Source: Chitinophagaceae bacterium (GTDB lineage Bacteria > Bacteroidota > Bacteroidia > Chitinophagales > Chitinophagaceae). From it: a DNA stretch of 64,000 nt. Where the stretch lies: the NCBI GenBank assembly GCA_026415715.1, contig JAOAGO010000013.1, positions 1 to 64,000 on the forward strand. The letters are read 5' to 3'. The position numbers and the translations under genes are program-made. Below, piece after piece: positions 45,948 through 57,000 of this stretch (positions are counted from its first letter, which is position 1; each line of letters starts with the position of its first letter). The notes beneath the pieces are model-generated. The model saw nothing but the letters and a program-made list of their open reading frames with translations, was not told where the DNA came from and made no database searches.

Positions 45948-47483
45948 TTATTCCCACTCAATCGTGGCCGGGGGTTTGCTGCTGATATCATATACCACCC
46001 GGTTTATTCCTTTCACCCGATTAATGATTTCATTTGAAACCCGCGCCAGGAATTCCTGCGGCAGCCGTGCCCAATCAGCCGTCATGCCGTCCACACTGGT
46101 TACGGCTCTCAGGGCAACAGTGTATTCATAGGTTCTTTCGTCTCCCATAACTCCAACACTTTTTACGGGTAATAAGATTGCCCCTGCCTGCCATACCGTT
46201 GCATACAAACCGGCTTCTTTCAAAGATTGAATAAAAATATGATCTGCCTGTTGAAGTAAATTCACCTTTTCTTCAGTTACTTCACCAATGATTCTTATGG
46301 CTAATCCCGGTCCCGGGAAGGGATGACGATCCAGAATTTCCGAAGGGATATTCAACTCCCGCCCTACTTTCCGGACTTCATCTTTGAAAAGATAGCGCAG
46401 CGGTTCAACCAGCTTGAGATGCAACTGTTCCGGCAAACCGCCTACATTGTGATGTGATTTAATGGTAGCAGACGGGCCGTGTACCGATACGCTTTCTATC
46501 ACATCGGGATAGATTGTTCCTTGTCCCAGAAATTCAATGCCTTCAATTTTTTCGGCTTCGGCCTGAAAAATTTCAATAAATAATTTTCCGATAATTTTTC
46601 TTTTTTCTTCGGGGTCGGTTTTGCCGGCCAGTTTGGTATAAAAGTGCTCACGGGCATCAATGCCTTTTACATTCAATCCCATTTTCCGGTAGGCATCCAG
46701 CACCAGTTCAAATTCATGAAGCCGCAATACGCCGTTGTCCACAAAAATTCCGTGAAGCCTTTGGCCGATGGCCTTATGTATCAAAACAGCAGCCACGGTA
46801 GAATCTACACCCCCGCTCAGCGCCATGATTCCTTTTCCGTCTCCGATTTGCTGTTTTAAGTTATTCACGGTTTCGGTGATAAAATGAAACGGCGTCCAGT
46901 CGCAGCGGCAGCCGCAGATTTCGGTCAGGAAATTTCGAATAAGTTTTTTCCCTTCAACTGTGTGGTGCACCTCCGGATGAAACTGAACACCGTAAAGAGG
47001 AAAAAAATCTTTGGGAAGATACCGGAAGGCCGCAACCGGAATGTTTTCGGTTTCGGCAAGTCGTTCAAAATGTTCGGGTAATCGTTGAATTGAGTCGCTG
47101 TGGCTCATCCACACCTGTGTTTCCGGTGAAATATCTTTAAACAAAATGTCCTGATGCAGATGATGCAAACATGCTCTTCCGTATTCTCTTTTATCGCTTT
47201 TGGCAACTTCACCGCCGCACGTTTTCACAGAAAGCTGAGCCCCGTAACAGATACCTAATACCGGCGCTATCCGCAACAGCGCGGAAATATTTGCTTCAGG
47301 AGCATTTGCGTCGTTGACGGAAAAAGGTGAACCAGATAAAATAATGCCTTTAACGGAATCAAAATCAGTATAAGCGGCATGATAAGGCAAAATTTCACAG
47401 TATACGTTACATTCCCTTACGGTACGGGCTATCAGTTGCGTGTATTGCGAACCGAAATCCAGTATGAGTACCTTTTCAGTCAT
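45948..47483 (-). CDS. guaA: GMP synthase (glutamine-hydrolysing)
   Basis: 511 residues. Order of parts: class I glutamine amidotransferase (about 1-190) with nucleophile Cys79 in ICYGAQ and the His/Glu pair in [11 protein letters not shown]-pyrophosphatase domain with [13 protein letters not shown] near residues 219-231, and the C-terminal dimerisation domain ending [10 protein letters not shown]. It converts XMP to GMP. First gene of a leftward run with the type-1 binding protein, lhr and pdeM genes. A TATCTTCG sequence (one mismatch to TAnnTTTG) lies about 7 bases upstream of the ATG. Confidence 0.97.
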   Translation of the reverse strand: MTEKVLILDFGSQYTQLIARTVRECNVYCEILPYHAAYTDFDSVKGIILSGSPFSVNDANAPEANISALLRIAPVLGICYGAQLSVKTCGGEVAKSDKREYGRACLHHLHQDILFKDISPETQVWMSHSDSIQRLPEHFERLAETENIPVAAFRYLPKDFFPLYGVQFHPEVHHTVEGKKLIRNFLTEICGCRCDWTPFHFITETVNNLKQQIGDGKGIMALSGGVDSTVAAVLIHKAIGQRLHGIFVDNGVLRLHEFELVLDAYRKMGLNVKGIDAREHFYTKLAGKTDPEEKRKIIGKLFIEIFQAEAEKIEGIEFLGQGTIYPDVIESVSVHGPSATIKSHHNVGGLPEQLHLKLVEPLRYLFKDEVRKVGRELNIPSEILDRHPFPGPGLAIRIIGEVTEEKVNLLQQADHIFIQSLKEAGLYATVWQAGAILLPVKSVGVMGDERTYEYTVALRAVTSVDGMTADWARLPQEFLARVSNEIINRVKGINRVVYDISSKPPATIEWE

Positions 47484-47645
47484 GCCCGGCGAAGATAGGC
47501 AATAACCTTTTTGATTAATAAAAATTAGACGGATGTACGTCTTTTATCGAAGAAGAAATAAACATTTTACCTGTTTATAAAATGAATGATAAAACTAAAT
47601 CGGGCAGTTTAATTTTACATGTTAAATCCAAAAAAGAAAGCATTC

Positions 47646-48146
47646 ATGAGACCGGCCTGTTATTATTCTATTTTTCTGATTGCCCTGTTTTTAAGCAAAC
47701 CTTTGGCTTTTCGGGAAAGGGATACAGGTCTGAATGTCATTATACTTCAGGGAAAAGTGATAAGAATACAGGATGGGGATACCTTTCAGCTTTTTCATGA
47801 AAAACCTTTTACCGTTCGTCTTGCACATATTGACTGCCCGGAAAAAGGCCAGCCTTTTGGGGCTAAAGCCAAACAATTTGCTTCCCGATTATGTTTCGGC
47901 AAAACCGTTTTGGTTTATACCGACGGAACGACCGACCGGAATAAACGAATTGTTGGAGAAATTATACTTCCCGACGGTACCAACGTAAATAAAGAAATGG
48001 TAAAAAACGGTTTGGCCTGGCATTTCAAAAAGTATTCAAAAAACAAGGAATATGCAGCGCTGGAAGAGGCAGCCCGTAAGGCGAAATTAGGATTATGGGC
48101 CGATCCGAATCCTATACCCCCCTGGCTTTGGAGAAAACTGAGATAG
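47646..48146 (+). CDS. Secreted thermonuclease-family (SNase-like) nuclease
   Basis: 166 residues from the ATG at 47646 (frame opens at 47619); this ATG begins a signal-like stretch (MRPACYYSIFLIALFLSKPLAF). The OB-fold nuclease motifs are clear: IQDGDTF, RLAHIDCPEKGQPFG, the DRNKRIVGEI segment with the catalytic Arg and Glu pair, and GLAWHFKKYSK, ending WADPNPIPPWLWRK. Ca-dependent cleavage of DNA and RNA is expected, in the periplasm or outside the cell. Divergent from guaA; convergent with the response regulator gene over 222 bases in which I see nothing. Confidence 0.88.
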   Translation: MRPACYYSIFLIALFLSKPLAFRERDTGLNVIILQGKVIRIQDGDTFQLFHEKPFTVRLAHIDCPEKGQPFGAKAKQFASRLCFGKTVLVYTDGTTDRNKRIVGEIILPDGTNVNKEMVKNGLAWHFKKYSKNKEYAALEEAARKAKLGLWADPNPIPPWLWRKLR

Positions 48147-48368
48147 TTTTTTCTCTTTTATTGATTGGTTGAGCATGTTTAAGCCCATGAAGGAAATCAT
48201 TAATTTAAAAATTTACTATTTCATTTTCAGGAGTTGCTGATTGGGGATTATCAGAACGATTTTGAATTAAAAATTATCCCGTGCACACACATGTTGCAAA
48301 TAAATACATTTCAAAAATTAAAATTTACAAAAGTCAGACTCCTGTTAATGATTTCATTTGCCTTACCG

Positions 48369-49067
48369 TTATTCTTTTACTACCAGACGGAAACCGTTGC
48401 CGTGGATGTTTACAATTTCAAGCTTGGGGTCATCTTTCAGGTATTTGCGAAGTTTGGCAATATAAACGTCCATACTCCGGCCATTGAAATAGGTATCGCT
48501 GCCCCAGATTTTTTTAAGCGCTTTTTCGCGAGGCAGTAAATCATTCAAATGATCGGCCAGCATTTTCAGCAATTCATTTTCTTTGGGCGAAAGCGTTTGC
48601 GTGATGCCGTTATGGGTCAGTTCTCTCAGTTTAGGATTAAAATGATAGCTGGCCAGCTGGTACACCTTGTTTTCTTCTTCCTTGTGCAGTTCTTCATTTC
48701 GTTTCAGAATTGCCTTGATTTTCATCAGCAGCACTTCGCTGTCGAAGGGTTTGGTGATATAATCATCGGCGCCCAGTTTGTAACCCTGAATCACATCTTC
48801 TTTCATGGTTTTGGCGCTGATAAAGAAGAGGGGAATATCCGGATCAATATCTCTGATTTCTTCGGCCAGTTTAAACCCGTCCACATTAGGCATCATCACA
48901 TCTAAAAGACATAAATCAAATTTTTCTCTCTGAAATGCGGCCAGCCCCAGCCGGCCGTCGCGTTCCAGTACCACTTCGTAGTCGTTAAGCTCAAGATAGT
49001 TTTTTAAAACATTCCCCAGGTTGGTGTCGTCTTCGCAAAGCAGTATTTTGGGTTTATGAGTTTCCAT
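48369..49067 (-). CDS. OmpR-family response regulator (RprY-like), orphan
   Basis: 232 residues from the ATG at 49067 (frame opens 7 residues earlier). Receiver domain about 1-120 with the acidic pocket CEDD, phospho-acceptor Asp56 in LLDVMMP, the conserved Thr/Ser in FFISAKT and Lys in TKPF. C-terminal winged helix about 135-232 with LSPKENELLKMLADH and the recognition region SMDVYIAKLRKYLKDD. No histidine kinase gene lies beside it, which is unusual for this family. Target genes cannot be read off. Confidence 0.92.
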   Translation of the reverse strand: METHKPKILLCEDDTNLGNVLKNYLELNDYEVVLERDGRLGLAAFQREKFDLCLLDVMMPNVDGFKLAEEIRDIDPDIPLFFISAKTMKEDVIQGYKLGADDYITKPFDSEVLLMKIKAILKRNEELHKEEENKVYQLASYHFNPKLRELTHNGITQTLSPKENELLKMLADHLNDLLPREKALKKIWGSDTYFNGRSMDVYIAKLRKYLKDDPKLEIVNIHGNGFRLVVKE

Positions 49068-49182
49068 ATTAGCTAATTTTGCAGACAAATAAAATTAATG
49101 TTTTTTTTTGCATTAAACTGAAGTTACGAATTTTTTGTTAAAAAGATTTTGAAAACCATTTAATTACAACTATTTTGATGCT

Positions 49183-49554
49183 ATGATGGTTACCCCGGAT
49201 AACAAATTAAAAAAACTGATTGTCATCGGCGACAGGGTTTTGATTAAGCCCCTTAGGCCGGAAGAACGAACAGCCAGCGGATTATATCTACCGCCGGGTG
49301 TACAGGAAAAAGAAAAAGTACAACAAGGCTATGTCATCAAAACCGGGCCGGGCTATGCCATACCGTTACCCATGGAAGATGAACCCTGGAAGTCGGAAGA
49401 CGAAAAAGTGAAATATGTGCCCCTTCAGGCAAAAGAAGGCGATCTGGCTATCTTTCTCCTCAGCGGAGCTACGGAAGTGATTTATGAAAATGAAAAATAT
49501 TTTATTGTTCCCCAAAGTGCAATACTGATGCTGGAGCGTGAAGAAGAATTGTAA
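49183..49554 (+). CDS. GroES-like co-chaperone family protein with insertion
   Basis: 123 residues, against about 95 for typical GroES. The Cpn10 core is clear: IVIGDRVLIKPLRPEERTA with the mobile-loop segment SGLYLPPG, QQGYVIKTGPG, and the final YFIVPQSAILMLE. Between the two halves lies an acidic insertion of about 30 residues (PMEDEPWKSEDEKVKYVPLQ). No groEL is adjacent, so it is probably a second GroES-type protein rather than the main co-chaperone. ATG at 49183 or 49186 (two in a row). Function beyond the fold is unknown. Confidence 0.82.
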   Translation: MMVTPDNKLKKLIVIGDRVLIKPLRPEERTASGLYLPPGVQEKEKVQQGYVIKTGPGYAIPLPMEDEPWKSEDEKVKYVPLQAKEGDLAIFLLSGATEVIYENEKYFIVPQSAILMLEREEEL

Positions 49555-49716
49555 AAAAATACCTTTTTTATTCAAATTGCCTTACATTTCTGTTTTCATA
49601 CTTCTCTGCCTGTTCCGAAATTTTAAAAAGGCTACCAACCGTTTAATGAACGACACATGTTTTTTTAGTTGGCTTCGTAAAAGGATTTCAATATCTTTCC
49701 GGCAAATCATTCAGTC

Positions 49717-51264
49717 ATGGCCGATGTACAGCAATTTGCCGACATCATAAAAAAGGGATATACGTTCAAGGGCGAATCGTTTCGCCTGGGCATTGCCATG
49801 TTGAACGGGCAGCCTGTTAAAGACGCTTATGTAAATGTTCCTTTTAAAACATTGAACAGGCATGGGCTCATTGCCGGTGCAACGGGAACTGGGAAAACCA
49901 AAACGTTACAGGTTATTGCAGAAGAACTCAGTAATGCAGGCATTCCGGTGGTGATGATGGACATAAAGGGAGATTTAAGCGGAATTGCCGCTCCCGGTGA
50001 AGAAAATGAAAAGATAGCCGAACGATGTCGTTTGCTGGATTTAACATTTGAGCCCTCCGGTTTTCCGGTAGAACTGTTCACTTTAAGTCAGCAGCCCGGC
50101 ACCCGGCTCAGAGCCACGGTAAGCGAATTTGGCCCGGTGCTGCTTTCCAAAATTTTAGGGCTGAATGATACGCAGGGCGGGCTGGTAGCCATGATTTTTA
50201 AGTATTGCGACGATAAGAAATTACCCCTGCTGGATTTGAAAGATTTTATAAAGGTTCTTCAATTTGTAAGCGATGAAGGGAAAAAACAACTGGAAAAAGA
50301 TTACGGAAAAATTTCAACCACCTCAACCGGCACTATACTGCGAAAAGTAATAGAATTACAACAGCAGGGAGCCGACTTGTTTTTTGGAGAATTAAGTTTT
50401 GATGTAGATGACCTGATGCACATCAGCGACGATGGCAGAGGGATTATCTCTATTGTTCGGGTGAATGACATTCAGGACAGGCCCAAGATGTTTTCCACCT
50501 TTATGTTGCAACTGTTGGCCGAAATTTATGCCACATTTCCCGAAGAAGGCGATTTAGACAAACCCAAACTGGTTATGTTTATTGATGAAGCGCATCTGGT
50601 ATTTCAGGAGGCCAGTGATGTGTTGCTTCAGCAGATAGAAACAATCATTAAACTCATAAGGTCTAAAGGGGTAGGTATATATTTCTGTACACAAAACCCC
50701 AACGATATACCTGCCGATGTATTGGCTCAGTTGGGTTTGAAAATTCAACATGCCCTCAGGGCTTTCACGGCCGCCGATCGGAAAATGATAAAAAAGACGG
50801 CAGAAAATTATCCCGAAACTGAATATTACGTTACCGAAGACCTGATTACTCAATTAGGTATCGGAGAGGCTTTGGTGACTTTACTGAATGAGAAAGGAAT
50901 TCCAACTCCATTGGCCCACTGCATGATTCGGCCGCCGCGAAGCCGTATGGATATTCTTACCGAAGAAGAAATACAACAGATTATTCGCTCATCCAAACTG
51001 GCGGCAAAATATAATCAGGTAATTGACCAGCAAAGCGCATATGAAATATTAACTGCTAAACTCAATGAAGCCGAAGAGCGAACCCGTCAGGCAGAACAGG
51101 AAGATGCCCGAAAGCCTTCCTCAAAACAACAAAAAGAAAAAACCATATTTGACAACCCGGTCATACGAAGTATGACACGTACGGCAGGTAACACCATAGT
51201 GAGAAGTCTGCTCGGCGCACTCGGTCTTGGAGGAAGATCAAGAAAACGCAGGGGTTTGTTTTAA
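49717..51264 (+). CDS. HerA-like ATPase (DUF853 family)
   Basis: 515 residues. Walker A GATGTGKTKTLQV near residues 53-65, an MMDIKGDLSGIA segment after it, Walker B MFIDEAHLVF near 288-297, and an arginine-rich region late in the core (RPPRSRMDILTEEE). The tail is the usual family ending with a coiled-coil/low-complexity part and GNTIVRSLLGALGLGG followed by basic residues. HerA/FtsK-like hexameric ATPases of this family are common in bacteria; the substrate is not established. No nurA-like nuclease is adjacent. It sits between the GroES-like gene and pyrH, facing the same way. Confidence 0.9.
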   Translation: MADVQQFADIIKKGYTFKGESFRLGIAMLNGQPVKDAYVNVPFKTLNRHGLIAGATGTGKTKTLQVIAEELSNAGIPVVMMDIKGDLSGIAAPGEENEKIAERCRLLDLTFEPSGFPVELFTLSQQPGTRLRATVSEFGPVLLSKILGLNDTQGGLVAMIFKYCDDKKLPLLDLKDFIKVLQFVSDEGKKQLEKDYGKISTTSTGTILRKVIELQQQGADLFFGELSFDVDDLMHISDDGRGIISIVRVNDIQDRPKMFSTFMLQLLAEIYATFPEEGDLDKPKLVMFIDEAHLVFQEASDVLLQQIETIIKLIRSKGVGIYFCTQNPNDIPADVLAQLGLKIQHALRAFTAADRKMIKKTAENYPETEYYVTEDLITQLGIGEALVTLLNEKGIPTPLAHCMIRPPRSRMDILTEEEIQQIIRSSKLAAKYNQVIDQQSAYEILTAKLNEAEERTRQAEQEDARKPSSKQQKEKTIFDNPVIRSMTRTAGNTIVRSLLGALGLGGRSRKRRGLF

Positions 51265-51335
51265 CTTGTATGAGAATGATGTAAACATTTTGATATGCGA
51301 TTTCCCATTATCTTCGGGCCTCAAATGTAAAAGAT

Positions 51336-52049
51336 ATGCTTCCTCGTTATAAACGCATTTTACTGAAACTCTCCGGCGAAGCTTTGATGGGGGATAAAAA
51401 TTACGGTATTGATCATGAAATCATTTCTCAATATGCCCGCGATATTAAATCAGTGACAGAGTTGGGAGTGCAGGTGGCATTGGTTATCGGCGGAGGAAAT
51501 ATATACAGAGGCATGAATGAAGCGGAAACCGGAATTGAAAGAGCGCATGGAGATTACATGGGCATGCTGGCAACCGTAATTAACGGCATGGCAATACAGG
51601 CAGGGTTGGAAAAAGCAGGTGTTTATACAAGGTTGCAAAGCGCTATCAAAATGGAACAGATAGCAGAGCCCTACATTCGCCGTCGAGCTATCCGGCACCT
51701 GGAAAAAGGAAGAGTGGTGATATTCGGAGCAGGTACCGGAAATCCGTATTTTACAACGGATACAGCCGGTTCATTGCGGGCCATAGAAATTAATGCCGAC
51801 GTGATCTTAAAAGGCACACGGGTAGATGGGATTTATTCTGCCGACCCTGAAAAAGACTCTAAAGCAACTAAATATGATACTATTACTTTTCAGGAATGTT
51901 TAAATAAAAATCTGAGGGTAATGGATATGACAGCATTTACCCTTTGTATGGAAAATCAGCTTCCTATCATCGTTTTCAACATGAATAAGGAAGGGAATTT
52001 GTACAGGGTCGTTACCGGAGAAAAAGTGGGAACATTAGTCACATCCTGA
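51336..52049 (+). CDS. pyrH: UMP kinase
   Basis: 237 residues. Amino-acid-kinase-fold UMP kinase: [18 protein letters not shown] near residues 8-25, [11 protein letters not shown] near 49-59, the [20 protein letters not shown] segment near 134-153, [18 protein letters not shown] near 155-172, and a C-terminal [13 protein letters not shown]. It phosphorylates UMP to UDP. In many bacteria frr follows pyrH; here a decayed coiled-coil gene follows instead. Confidence 0.96.
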   Translation: MLPRYKRILLKLSGEALMGDKNYGIDHEIISQYARDIKSVTELGVQVALVIGGGNIYRGMNEAETGIERAHGDYMGMLATVINGMAIQAGLEKAGVYTRLQSAIKMEQIAEPYIRRRAIRHLEKGRVVIFGAGTGNPYFTTDTAGSLRAIEINADVILKGTRVDGIYSADPEKDSKATKYDTITFQECLNKNLRVMDMTAFTLCMENQLPIIVFNMNKEGNLYRVVTGEKVGTLVTS

Positions 52050-52175
52050 ATATATCGTAATTTTACGATTCGTAAATAGTAAATTTTTATTATCTTTCCG
52101 AACAACTTCGAAATCCACAGTTATGAAAGCCTCAATTTAAAATGTTAAAATATTATAGCCCTGACTCATAACTGA

Positions 52176-53197
52176 TATGGATTTATTGATTTCCCTTTCC
52201 GTTGTTGAATTTGCCACAGCTTTGCTTTCTGCCGTAATGTTGGGGGTGGTCATACACTATTTATTATATCAGAAACTTTCGCACTTAAAATAAAAAAACC
52301 GAAACTTTTTCAGAATCCCAAAAAGAGAATGAATCCAAAAGATTTTGGCTGGCGGATTTATTCATAAAAGATAAAGAAATTGAAGAGCTGAAATGAAAAC
52401 TAAATGAGGCAGAAGAAAATTATCAAATCTATTTTATAAAGGCTGAAGAAACCCGAAAAGAAATTAAGAGATTGCAACAGGAAATTGAATATCTCAAAAA
52501 TAAAGAGCAAAACACTGTCTCTGCAGAGCCCCAATTTATAAATGAGCCGGAGTCGGCAAATGAGGTTTCATGGGAAGGGCTTGAAAAAAAGATAAATGAT
52601 TTACTCAATCAATTACAAGTTGTTCAGCAGTTCAGAAACGAAGAAGAAAAATTAAAGGCGGAAAATTTGTTTCTCAACAAAAGGGTAAATGAGCTGGAAA
52701 CGAAGCTGGATAAAAAATGTGACATCATAAAATCCTTTGAACATAAAAAAAGGAATGCTGGAAGAAATAAATTCACAACTGGATATGGCTGCCGGCGAGG
52801 TTAATCATTTAAAAGCAAAAATAAATGAGCTGGAACGTCAGATTCACGAATCAAAAATGATAAAATTAAATCAACAGGATTTGCAGGAAGAAATTTCACG
52901 CTTACACTACGAACTGGATCAGCAAAAGCAAAAAAACGAACTGATCATTCAGGAATATATGAACCGGAAGATGAAAGCAGGCGAATTTGAAGAAAAACTC
53001 AGGGAATCCGACATTCTGATTAATCAACTGAAAAAGAAAATTTCATATTTTGAACTCATGACTCAAGATGCCGAACGGATTGCCGAAACCCATGAAAAAC
53101 TGCAATCCCAGCAAAAAAAATCGGCGAACTGGAAAGTCGTTTACAAATGATCACCGCCGAAAGAGATTATCTGGAGTCTCTTCAAGGCAAAGAATAA
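52176..53197 (+). pseudogene. Disrupted membrane-anchored coiled-coil protein
   Basis: Reading across frames gives about 340 residues: a membrane segment at the start (MDLLISLSVVEFATALLSAV, LGVVIHYLLYQ), then uninterrupted coiled coil (EIEELK, NEAEENYQIYFIKAEETR, KINDLLNQLQVVQQFRNEE, NELETKLDKK, NHLKAKINELERQIHESK, SRLQMITAERDYLESL). The frame is broken in the A7 run at about 52291-52298, at an in-frame TGA at 52394-52396, in the A7 run at 52745-52751 and in the A8 run near 53112-53119. So there are three homopolymer shifts and one plain nonsense codon. The gene may be a decaying relative of division- or envelope-type coiled-coil proteins; I recognise no named family. Confidence 0.8.
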
Positions 53198-53268
53198 TCC
53201 ACCGGTTTACCTAAAAATCATCACGCTTCCTGCTGATATTTCTCATAAAAACAGGTTTTATTTTGTTT

Positions 53269-53276
53269 TAATTTTG
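53269..53276 (+). promoter_or_regulatory. Putative -7 box for pdxH
   Basis: TAATTTTG, exact TAnnTTTG match, ending 11 bases before the pdxH ATG. No good -33 element visible. Confidence 0.4.
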
Positions 53277-53287
53277 TAATATTAAAT

Positions 53288-53932
53288 ATGAAAAAGCAGG
53301 TTGCTTCTCTTCGCAAAGAATATAAAAGGGGAGCTTTAACTGAGAAAACAGCTGAACCAAACCCTTTTCGCCAGTTTGAAAAATGGTGGAAAGAGGCAGT
53401 TAAAAGCGTACCCGAAGAGGTAAATGCCATGACGGTTGCCACCGCAACCAAAGACGGAACTCCCTCGGCTCGTATTATGTTGCTGAAAGATTTTAGTGAA
53501 AAAGGTTTTGTTTTTTTTACCAATTATCAAAGCCGGAAAGGTTTGGAACTGGAAGAAAATCCGAAAGCCTGCCTGGTTTTTTTCTGGAAAGAACTGGAAA
53601 GGCAGGTGCGCATAAGCGGTAGGGTGCAAAAAACATCGACGCAAATTAGCGATGATTATTTTTATTCACGTCCATTTTTAAGCCAGCTTGGCGCCGTTGC
53701 CTCCCCGCAAAGCCGTATTATCAGGAACCGCAAGTGGCTGGAAGAGCGTTTTCAGAAAGTCAGAGAGTCGTTGAAAAAACAAATGCTGAAAAGGCCGGAT
53801 CACTGGGGTGGATACATCCTGAAACCGGATAGCTTTGAATTTTGGCAGGGAAGACCCGGACGCCTGCACGACCGCTTACTTTATACGTTGTCCGAAAACG
53901 GTAAATGGAAAAGAGTACGTTTGGCGCCTTAA
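53288..53932 (+). CDS. pdxH: Pyridoxamine 5'-phosphate oxidase
   Basis: 214 residues. FMN-dependent enzyme of vitamin B6 synthesis that oxidises pyridoxine or pyridoxamine phosphate to pyridoxal phosphate. Family motifs: the N-terminal MKKQVASLRKEYKRGAL with NPFRQFEKWW, the FMN-binding MLLKDFSEKGFVFFTNYQSR and QVRISGRVQKT, the SRPFLSQLGAVASPQS loop, and the C-terminal FEFWQGRPGRLHDR. Complete and of normal length. It appears to be transcribed alone. Confidence 0.96.
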   Translation: MKKQVASLRKEYKRGALTEKTAEPNPFRQFEKWWKEAVKSVPEEVNAMTVATATKDGTPSARIMLLKDFSEKGFVFFTNYQSRKGLELEENPKACLVFFWKELERQVRISGRVQKTSTQISDDYFYSRPFLSQLGAVASPQSRIIRNRKWLEERFQKVRESLKKQMLKRPDHWGGYILKPDSFEFWQGRPGRLHDRLLYTLSENGKWKRVRLAP

Positions 53933-54004
53933 GTAAAAAAATTATCATATTTATAAATTAAAATTTGTGTTTGTAGTAGTGGAAGGAAATAATTTCTAAA
54001 AATT

Positions 54005-54012
54005 TATTTTTG
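54005..54012 (+). promoter_or_regulatory. Putative -7 box for the large Asp-box protein gene
   Basis: TATTTTTG, exact TAnnTTTG match, ending 15 bases before the ATG at 54028. Confidence 0.4.
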
Positions 54013-54027
54013 ACAATCTTACATTAT

Positions 54028-57000
54028 ATGAAAAATATCATTCCCATCTTTTACTTATTCTTATTCGTCAAACCAATATCTGCCCAAACTTATTCTCGTC
54101 ATTATCTGAAAAACGATTCGGTTTTTTTTAAACACATAAAATACCGTTTGGTTGGCCCGTTTCGGGGAGGAAGAAGTGCTGCCGTGGCCGGAAGCATCCG
54201 GCATAAAACCACTTTTTATTTTGGCGCTACGGGTGGCGGCGTATGGAAAACTACCGACGGCGGAAGCAACTGGACAAATATATCCGATAAATATTTCGGA
54301 GGTTCTATTGGCGCCGTGGCCGTTGCTCCGTCAGACGAAACAATTATCTATGTAGGTGAAGGGGAAGTGACCATGAGAGGAAATGTAAGCGAAGGAATAA
54401 ACGGCATCTGGCGCAGTGATGACGGTGGAAAAACATGGAAAAATCTCGGATTGAAAGATACTCGCCACATCGTACGAATTGTGATTCATCCTAAAAATCC
54501 CGACATCGTTTGGGTGGCGGCCATGGGTCATCTTTTCGGGCCCAATGAAGAACGGGGAGTTTTTAAAACCACCGACGGAGGAAAAACCTGGCGAAAAACC
54601 CTGTATGTTAATCATCAAACCGGTTGTAGTGAACTGGTTATGGAGCCCGGCAATCCCAATGTTTTGTACGCCGGCACCTGGCGGGTTATCCGTACGCCTT
54701 ATTCTCTGGAAAGCGGAGGCGAAGGCAGTGGATTATGGAAAAGCACGGACGGCGGAGAAACATGGAAAAATATTTCAGGAAACAAAGGGTTGCCCAAAGG
54801 TATCTGGGGAATTGTTGGTGTAGCCGTAGCCCCTTCTAACCCCGACAGAGTTTATGCCATCATTGAAAATAAAGACGGCGGATTGTTTATGAGTAACGAT
54901 GCCGGCGAAACCTGGACTTTGCAAAGCAACGATAATAATATCAGGCAAAGGGCATGGTATTACACCAAAGTATATGTTGATCCTAAAAACGAAAACAAAG
55001 TGTATTGCCCGAATGTGGAATTCTGGGTGAGTCAGGATGCGGGAAAAACCTTTAAAAGCATTCCCACCCCGCATGGCGATCATCACGATTTATGGATAGA
55101 CCCCGAAGACGGGAACCGGATGATTGTGGCCGACGACGGCGGCGCTCAGGTAAGTTTTGACGGTGGTGTAAACTGGAGCACCTACCTAAATCAGCCTACA
55201 GCCCAAATTTATAGGGTTAGCGCCGACAATGCCTTTCCCTATCGCATCATGGGAGGCCAGCAGGATAACACGGCTTTCCGTATAAAAAGCAGAACCTACG
55301 GCGCTGCCATTACCGCAGCTGACATGGAAGTAGCAGCCGGCAGCGAAAGCGGTTACGTTGTGGCCGATCCGCTTAATCCTGAAATTACTTATGGCGGAAA
55401 TTATCAGGGGATGCTGCAAAGACTGGATCATCGAACCGGAGAATCCAGGCTGATTAATGTTTGGCCCGTTGACAATATGGGAGCAGGCGCCGAAGCGGCC
55501 AAATACCGGTTTCAATGGAATTTCCCCATTTTCTTTTCACCGCATAATCCCAAAAAATTATATGCAGCCGGAAATCATCTTTTTGTTACCGAAAATGAAG
55601 GCCGTAGCTGGCAAATCATCTCGCCCGACCTTACCACAAATGATAAATCCAAACAAATGTCAAGCGGAGGCCCTATCACGAAAGACAATACCTCCGTTGA
55701 GTATTACTGTACCATTTTTACAGCCTGTGAATCGCCGCTTGAAAAAGATCTGCTCTGGACCGGCAGCGATGACGGTCTCATCCATGTCAGCAAAGATGGC
55801 GGCAAAAACTGGGAAAACGTCACTCCGAAAAACTGCCCTTCTTTTATGATGTGGAACTGTGTAGAACCAGACCCTTTTAAAAATGGAGCTGCTTATTTTG
55901 TGGGTACCCGCTATAAATCAGACGATTTTAAACCCTATATTTATAAAACCGAAGATTACGGAAAAACCTGGAAATTGATCGTTAACGGAATTCCTCCGCT
56001 TCACTTTGTCAGAGCCTTGCGGGCCGACCGAAAACGAAAAGGTCTCCTCTACGCCGGTACAGAATACGGGATGTACATCTCTTACGACGACGGAGCTTCC
56101 TGGCGACCCTTTCAACTCAATCTGCCGGTAGTTCCCATAACCGACCTGGCCATCAAAAACAACGATTTGATTGTGGCCACCCAGGGTCGTAGCTTTTATA
56201 TTCTGGACGACCTTTCGGTGGTGCAACAAAGACAAGATGAAATTTTACAGAAAAATCTTCATGTATTTGACGTCAATCCGGCTTATCGTATGCCGGGCGT
56301 TAGCAGGCGCGGCGGTACAAGAACGGTTTCCGCCCCGTTGCGAAACGTGGGAATGAATCCGCCCAATGGTGTCGTTTTTCATTACTACCTGAAAAAAGCA
56401 GACGATTCAACAAAACTGACCATAGATATTCTGGATAAAAACCGGAAAAAAATCAAAACCTTTTCTACCCAGGCTAAAGATGACAAACTGGAAGTAAACC
56501 CCGGCATGAACATGTTCGAATGGGATATGTTGTTCCCCGCCGCTGAGCGTTTGGAAGGGCTGGTGTTATGGAATGGTTTTCCGGCAGGCCATAAAGCGGC
56601 TCCGGGCGATTACTTTGCCAAATTCAAAACCGGTTCCGACTCGGCCGAAGTGAAATTTACCATTTTGCCCGACCCCAATTATAAAGTTTCTCAGGAAGAG
56701 TATGAAGAGCAGGTGAATTTTCTCAACACCGTTAAAGAAAAATTCAACGAAATAATCAAAACCATTCGAAATATCCGGGAACTGAGACAACAACTGAATG
56801 AATTCAAAGCCCGAAACGGAAAAAACATGCCGTCCGAAATAAAACAACAGATAGATACCATCATCCGCAAAATAACAAATGTGGAAGACGCCCTGCATCA
56901 AACAAAAGCCAAAAGCAGTCAGGATGTTCTCAATTTCCCCATCATGCTCGATGATAAACTGGCCGGTCTATATAATGTAGCAGCATCCGGCCATGGCGCT

